Shown one piece after another: positions 4,833 to 7,293 of a DNA stretch of 7,293 bases. The notes under the pieces were generated by a model. It saw only the letters and a list, made by a program, of their open reading frames with translations. It ran no database searches and was not told the origin of the DNA. Positions within the stretch are counted from its first letter, which is position 1. Every line of letters begins with the position of its first letter. The stretch spans positions 1-7,293 of the forward strand of contig DOIV01000326.1 in NCBI GenBank assembly GCA_003511845.1, written 5' to 3'. The position numbers and the translations under genes were made by a program. The DNA comes from Flavobacteriaceae bacterium (lineage in GTDB: Bacteria > Bacteroidota > Bacteroidia > Flavobacteriales > Flavobacteriaceae).

Positions 4833-6689
4833 CTAACCCTCCTTCTTCATAGAAAGCTCTAACCAACGCTCTTCTTTGGCTGCAATACTATCAATAATTT
4901 GCTGTAATTGTTGAGATACCTCAGCGATTTTTTCAGGTGCAACCTCGTCATTTACAAATTGTTTTTCAATGGTTACTTTTTCTTTTTCTAGATTAGAAAT
5001 TGCATTTTCAAGTGTTTTAAATTCTTGTTTTTCTGAATAAGAAAGTTGCTCTTTCTTTGGGGAAGTTACTACTTCTACAATTTTCTCTTTTTTAGCACTT
5101 TCTTTGGGTTGAGAATCTTCATAAGCTCTATAATCAGAATAATTTCCAGGAAAAATATTCACTTGACCTTTATCTTCAAAAACAAATAGATGGTCTACAA
5201 TTTTATCCATAAAATATCGGTCGTGAGACACCACCAATAAATTACCTGGGAAGTCTAATAAGAAATTTTCTAACACATTTAGTGTTAAGATATCTAAATC
5301 ATTTGTAGGCTCATCTAAAATTAAAAAATTCGGATTTTGAATCAAAACCGTACATAAATACAAGCGTTTTAGTTCGCCACCAGAGAGTTTTTCTACAAAA
5401 TCGTATTGTTTTTTTCTGTCGAATAAAAAACGTTCTAACAAATGACCAGCCGATAATTTTCGTCCTTTACCTAAAGGGATATACTCTCCAAACTCTTTAA
5501 TGACTTCAATTACTTTTTGTCCTTCTTTAACACGGATTCCCTTTTGAGTATAATACCCAAACTTGACGGTTTCACCAGGTATCACTTTACCTGAATCAAT
5601 GGAAAGCCTTTCTGTAATCAAATTTAAAAAAGTAGATTTACCTGTTCCATTTTTACCAATAATTCCAATCCGTTCACCTCGTTTAAAAACATAGTCAAAC
5701 TGATCTAAGATAATTTTATCATCAAAAGCTTTAGAAATTTTATGCAATTCTAAAATTTTACTTCCTAGACGTTCCATATTAATCTCTAATTGAACCTCAT
5801 GATTATCACGTCTTTGACTGGCTTTTTCTTTAATTTGGTAAAAATCTTCTATTCTAGATTTTGATTTGGTGGTACGTGCTTTAGGCTGGCGTCTCATCCA
5901 ATCCAATTCTTTTTTAAAGAGGTTTTTAGCCTTATTGACTGTGGTTTGCTCAATAGCTATCCGTTCTTCTTTCTTTTCTAAATAGTAGGAATAATTGCCT
6001 TTATAAGTATGTAGTTTACCTTGATCTAATTCGATAATTTCATTACAGACACGTTCTAGAAAATACCTATCATGCGTAACCATAAATAAGGTGATTTTCT
6101 CTTTCTTAAAATAATTTTCTAACCATTCTATCATTTCTAAGTCTAAATGATTGGTAGGCTCGTCTAAAATAAATAAATCAGGCTTGTTGATTAGAATAAT
6201 TGCTAATGTCAATCGCTTTCGTTGACCACCAGAAAGGTTTTTAACTTTTAAGCTTAAATCTTCTAGTTTTAACTTAAATAAAATTTGTTTGTATTGTGTT
6301 TCAAAATCCCATGCTTGATGTTGATCCATCAAATCAAAGGCTTTTTGATAGGCTTCAGCATCGTCAGGATTAATTAAAGCATTTTCATACTGTTGAACTA
6401 CTTTTAAGACTTTATTGTCAGAGCTGAAAATAGCTTCTTCAATAGTCTGTTCAGCATCCAAATTATCTGTTTGAGACAAATAAGCAATATGTAAATCTTT
6501 TCTAGATACTACTTGACCCGTATCAGAACTGTCTTTACCAACTATAATGTTTAAAATGGAAGTTTTACCCGTTCCGTTTTTGGCAACAAAGGCAATTTTT
6601 TGATCTTTATTGATGCCGAAAGAAATGTTTTCAAACAATACTCTTTCACCATAAGATTTTGATATATTTTCAACAGATAAGTAATTCAC
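4833..6689 (-). CDS. ABC-F family ATPase, Uup-like, with C-terminal coiled coil
   Basis: A soluble twin-ATPase protein with no membrane domain, 618 residues from the GTG at 6687-6689. Domain 1 has Walker A AKNGTGKT (36-43), signature LSGGQ (152-156), Walker B LFILDE with Glu177, and switch His206. The inter-domain linker (about 235-310) has the basic WMRRQPKARTTKSKSRIEDF segment seen in Uup relatives. Domain 2 has Walker A GKNGTGKS (345-352), LSGGE (435-439), Walker B Glu460 and His489. The tail (about 550-616) is a charged coiled coil like the Uup C-terminal domain. ABC-F proteins act on the ribosome; Uup is also linked to DNA and ribosome-assembly phenotypes. Walker A 1 has Ala36 where Gly is usual. 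An ATG at 6735-6737 would extend it by 16 residues, but that codon lies in a terminator loop and the extension is not family-like. An antibiotic-resistance role is possible for ABC-F proteins but nothing here indicates one. Confidence 0.93.
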   Translation of the reverse strand: MNYLSVENISKSYGERVLFENISFGINKDQKIAFVAKNGTGKTSILNIIVGKDSSDTGQVVSRKDLHIAYLSQTDNLDAEQTIEEAIFSSDNKVLKVVQQYENALINPDDAEAYQKAFDLMDQHQAWDFETQYKQILFKLKLEDLSLKVKNLSGGQRKRLTLAIILINKPDLFILDEPTNHLDLEMIEWLENYFKKEKITLFMVTHDRYFLERVCNEIIELDQGKLHTYKGNYSYYLEKKEERIAIEQTTVNKAKNLFKKELDWMRRQPKARTTKSKSRIEDFYQIKEKASQRRDNHEVQLEINMERLGSKILELHKISKAFDDKIILDQFDYVFKRGERIGIIGKNGTGKSTFLNLITERLSIDSGKVIPGETVKFGYYTQKGIRVKEGQKVIEVIKEFGEYIPLGKGRKLSAGHLLERFLFDRKKQYDFVEKLSGGELKRLYLCTVLIQNPNFLILDEPTNDLDILTLNVLENFLLDFPGNLLVVSHDRYFMDKIVDHLFVFEDKGQVNIFPGNYSDYRAYEDSQPKESAKKEKIVEVVTSPKKEQLSYSEKQEFKTLENAISNLEKEKVTIEKQFVNDEVAPEKIAEVSQQLQQIIDSIAAKEERWLELSMKKEG

Positions 6690-6692
6690 AAG

Positions 6693-6712
6693 GCAGTTTT
6701 TTAACGGACTGC
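6693..6712 (-). promoter_or_regulatory. Inverted repeat GCAGT/ACTGC in the ABC-F leader
   Basis: Five-bp arms (6693-6697 and 6708-6712) separated by ten bases end three bases before the GTG start at 6689. A TACTTTG on the minus strand (6711-6717) is one base short of the TAnnTTTG spacing. A leader hairpin or a degenerate promoter is possible; the stem is short, so this is tentative. Confidence 0.22.
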
Positions 6713-6716
6713 AAAG

Positions 6717-6749
6717 TAAAGAAAAAACCTGAGCCATGGACTCGGGTTT
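6717..6749 (-). terminator. Intrinsic terminator of the thioredoxin-like gene
   Basis: On the minus strand the arms AAACCCGAG and CTCAGGTTT (plus-strand 6741-6749 and 6725-6733) form a nine-position stem with one C-A mismatch. The seven-base loop is TCCATGG, and the T-run TTTTTTCTTT follows. It begins 33 bases after the stop codon of the thioredoxin-like gene, in the correct orientation. It therefore separates that gene from the ABC-F gene downstream. Confidence 0.82.
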
Positions 6750-6781
6750 GTATTTTAAAATAAATGTACTCTTTTAATAAT

Positions 6782-7243
6782 TTATTGTTTTGGTAAAAAA
6801 GGTGCGATACTTGCAATCCATTTTTCTGAACCTCCTTTGGTGTAACCTGTTCTACCTAATTCAACCATGTCTTTTTTAGGATCATCTCCTTTTCCAGGTT
6901 TAAACACTATAATTGTTGGATACCCTCTAACACCAAAAGCTTTTTGTAGCGTATAATTTTGTAGTTGTAAAGCTTGAGGTAGTTTTTTCTTTTTGGGAAA
7001 ATCTAATTCTAACAGTATCACATTTTCTGATGACCAAGTTTTAAATTCTTCTGTACTAAACACTTCTTTGTCTAGAACTTTACACCATCTACACCAATCA
7101 CTTCCAGTAAAGTTAGCAAGGATAGGTTTATTGGTTTTTTTTGAAATTTTCGCAGCCTCTTCATAACTATTTAACCATTTTACTTCTTGAGAAAATGTAG
7201 TTATTGAAGAGATTAGTAATAATGCTAAAATTATTTTTTTCAT
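6782..7243 (-). CDS. Exported thioredoxin-fold protein with WCRWC active site (Thioredoxin_7-like)
   Basis: A 153-residue protein with a signal peptide (1-18: KK, hydrophobic core, TTFS before Gln19), so the mature protein should be periplasmic. The thioredoxin-like domain covers nearly all of the rest. It has an entry helix EEAAKISKKTNKP, strand PILANFTGSDWCRWCK with the redox pair Cys51 and Cys54, and FGVRGYPTIIVF with the cis-Pro loop at Pro109. The FTGSDWCxWCK form is typical of small exported thioredoxins of Bacteroidota (Thioredoxin_7 group), in place of the WCGPC of classical thioredoxin. The expected role is thiol-disulfide exchange with exported proteins; partners are unknown. The ATG at 7241-7243 fits the signal peptide. 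No promoter is visible in the 50 bases upstream, and an open frame from the window edge stops at an ATGA overlap with this start. The gene may therefore be the last of an operon, ending at the hairpin at 6717-6749. Confidence 0.9.
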   Translation of the reverse strand: MKKIILALLLISSITTFSQEVKWLNSYEEAAKISKKTNKPILANFTGSDWCRWCKVLDKEVFSTEEFKTWSSENVILLELDFPKKKKLPQALQLQNYTLQKAFGVRGYPTIIVFKPGKGDDPKKDMVELGRTGYTKGGSEKWIASIAPFLPKQ

Positions 7244-7293
7244 TTGTCTATTTTCTGGATAAATGATTTACCCTTTAAACTCAGATTTAAAGT
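7240..7293 (-). CDS. Possible 3' end of an upstream gene, overlapping the thioredoxin-like start (ATGA)
   Basis: From the window edge one minus-strand frame stays open for 17 codons (ending SLKGKSFIQKIDK) and stops at the TGA at 7240-7242. This overlaps the ATG of the thioredoxin-like gene as ATGA. Such overlaps are common in operons, and no promoter is seen here. Seventeen codons open by chance are not rare, and another frame ends earlier (FKSEFKG, stop at 7268-7270), so the true upstream gene could end there. The product cannot be named. Confidence 0.3.
   Translation of the reverse strand, partial: TLNLSLKGKSFIQKIDK

Noticed and set aside
1..7293. A defence island, CRISPR array, phage, insertion sequence or RNA gene
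   Set aside because: No spaced direct repeats of CRISPR type, transposase, integrase, tRNA cloverleaf or rRNA segment was seen; gene content is conserved housekeeping and envelope functions.

Overview
The window looks like a stretch of chromosome from the phylum Bacteroidota, most likely the family Flavobacteriaceae. It is strongly AT-rich. It encodes a small protein with a type IX secretion (T9SS) C-terminal sorting domain, a system confined to this phylum. Two intergenic sites match the Bacteroidota -7 promoter consensus TAnnTTTG. Exported proteins show the typical signal peptide ending just before Gln, and starts lack strong Shine-Dalgarno sequences. These are ordinary core or conserved genes; I see no phage, transposase, CRISPR array or RNA gene.

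Layout, left to right. (1) Bases 2-553 (+) are the 3' end of purD (purine synthesis). It is followed at once by a GT-B glycosyltransferase gene related to MurG (580-1620, +). A 24-bp REP-like palindrome sits exactly on the purD stop codon and supplies the AGGA ahead of the glycosyltransferase start. (2) Bases 1603-3329 (-) are a two-component pair transcribed right to left: an OmpR/PhoB-type response regulator, then a membrane histidine kinase. The two are joined by a GTGA stop/start overlap. The kinase gene overlaps the glycosyltransferase gene tail to tail by 18 bp. (3) Bases 3330-3627 are a 298-bp AT-rich divergent control region with several palindromes and an 11-bp-spaced direct repeat. 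(4) Bases 3628-3981 (+) encode the small T9SS-sorted protein, followed by a strong hairpin terminator. (5) Bases 4081-4794 (+) encode a stand-alone DEDDy 3'-5' exonuclease related to the PolB proofreading domain. (6) Bases 4833-6689 (-) encode a Uup-like ABC-F ATPase. (7) Bases 6782-7243 (-) encode an exported thioredoxin-fold protein with a CxxC site, whose terminator lies between it and the ABC-F gene.

How the parts may work together. The response regulator and kinase form one phosphorelay whose promoter faces the T9SS protein gene, so co-regulation or autoregulation through the shared region is plausible but unproven. The other genes are functionally separate housekeeping or envelope functions.

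The points most worth a second look are four. The T9SS protein is almost nothing but signal peptide and sorting domain. The kinase has essentially no periplasmic sensor. A tandem repeat with PhoB-box geometry lies in the divergent region. The longest possible ABC-F start codon lies inside the loop of the upstream gene's terminator, which supports a GTG start 48 bases downstream.
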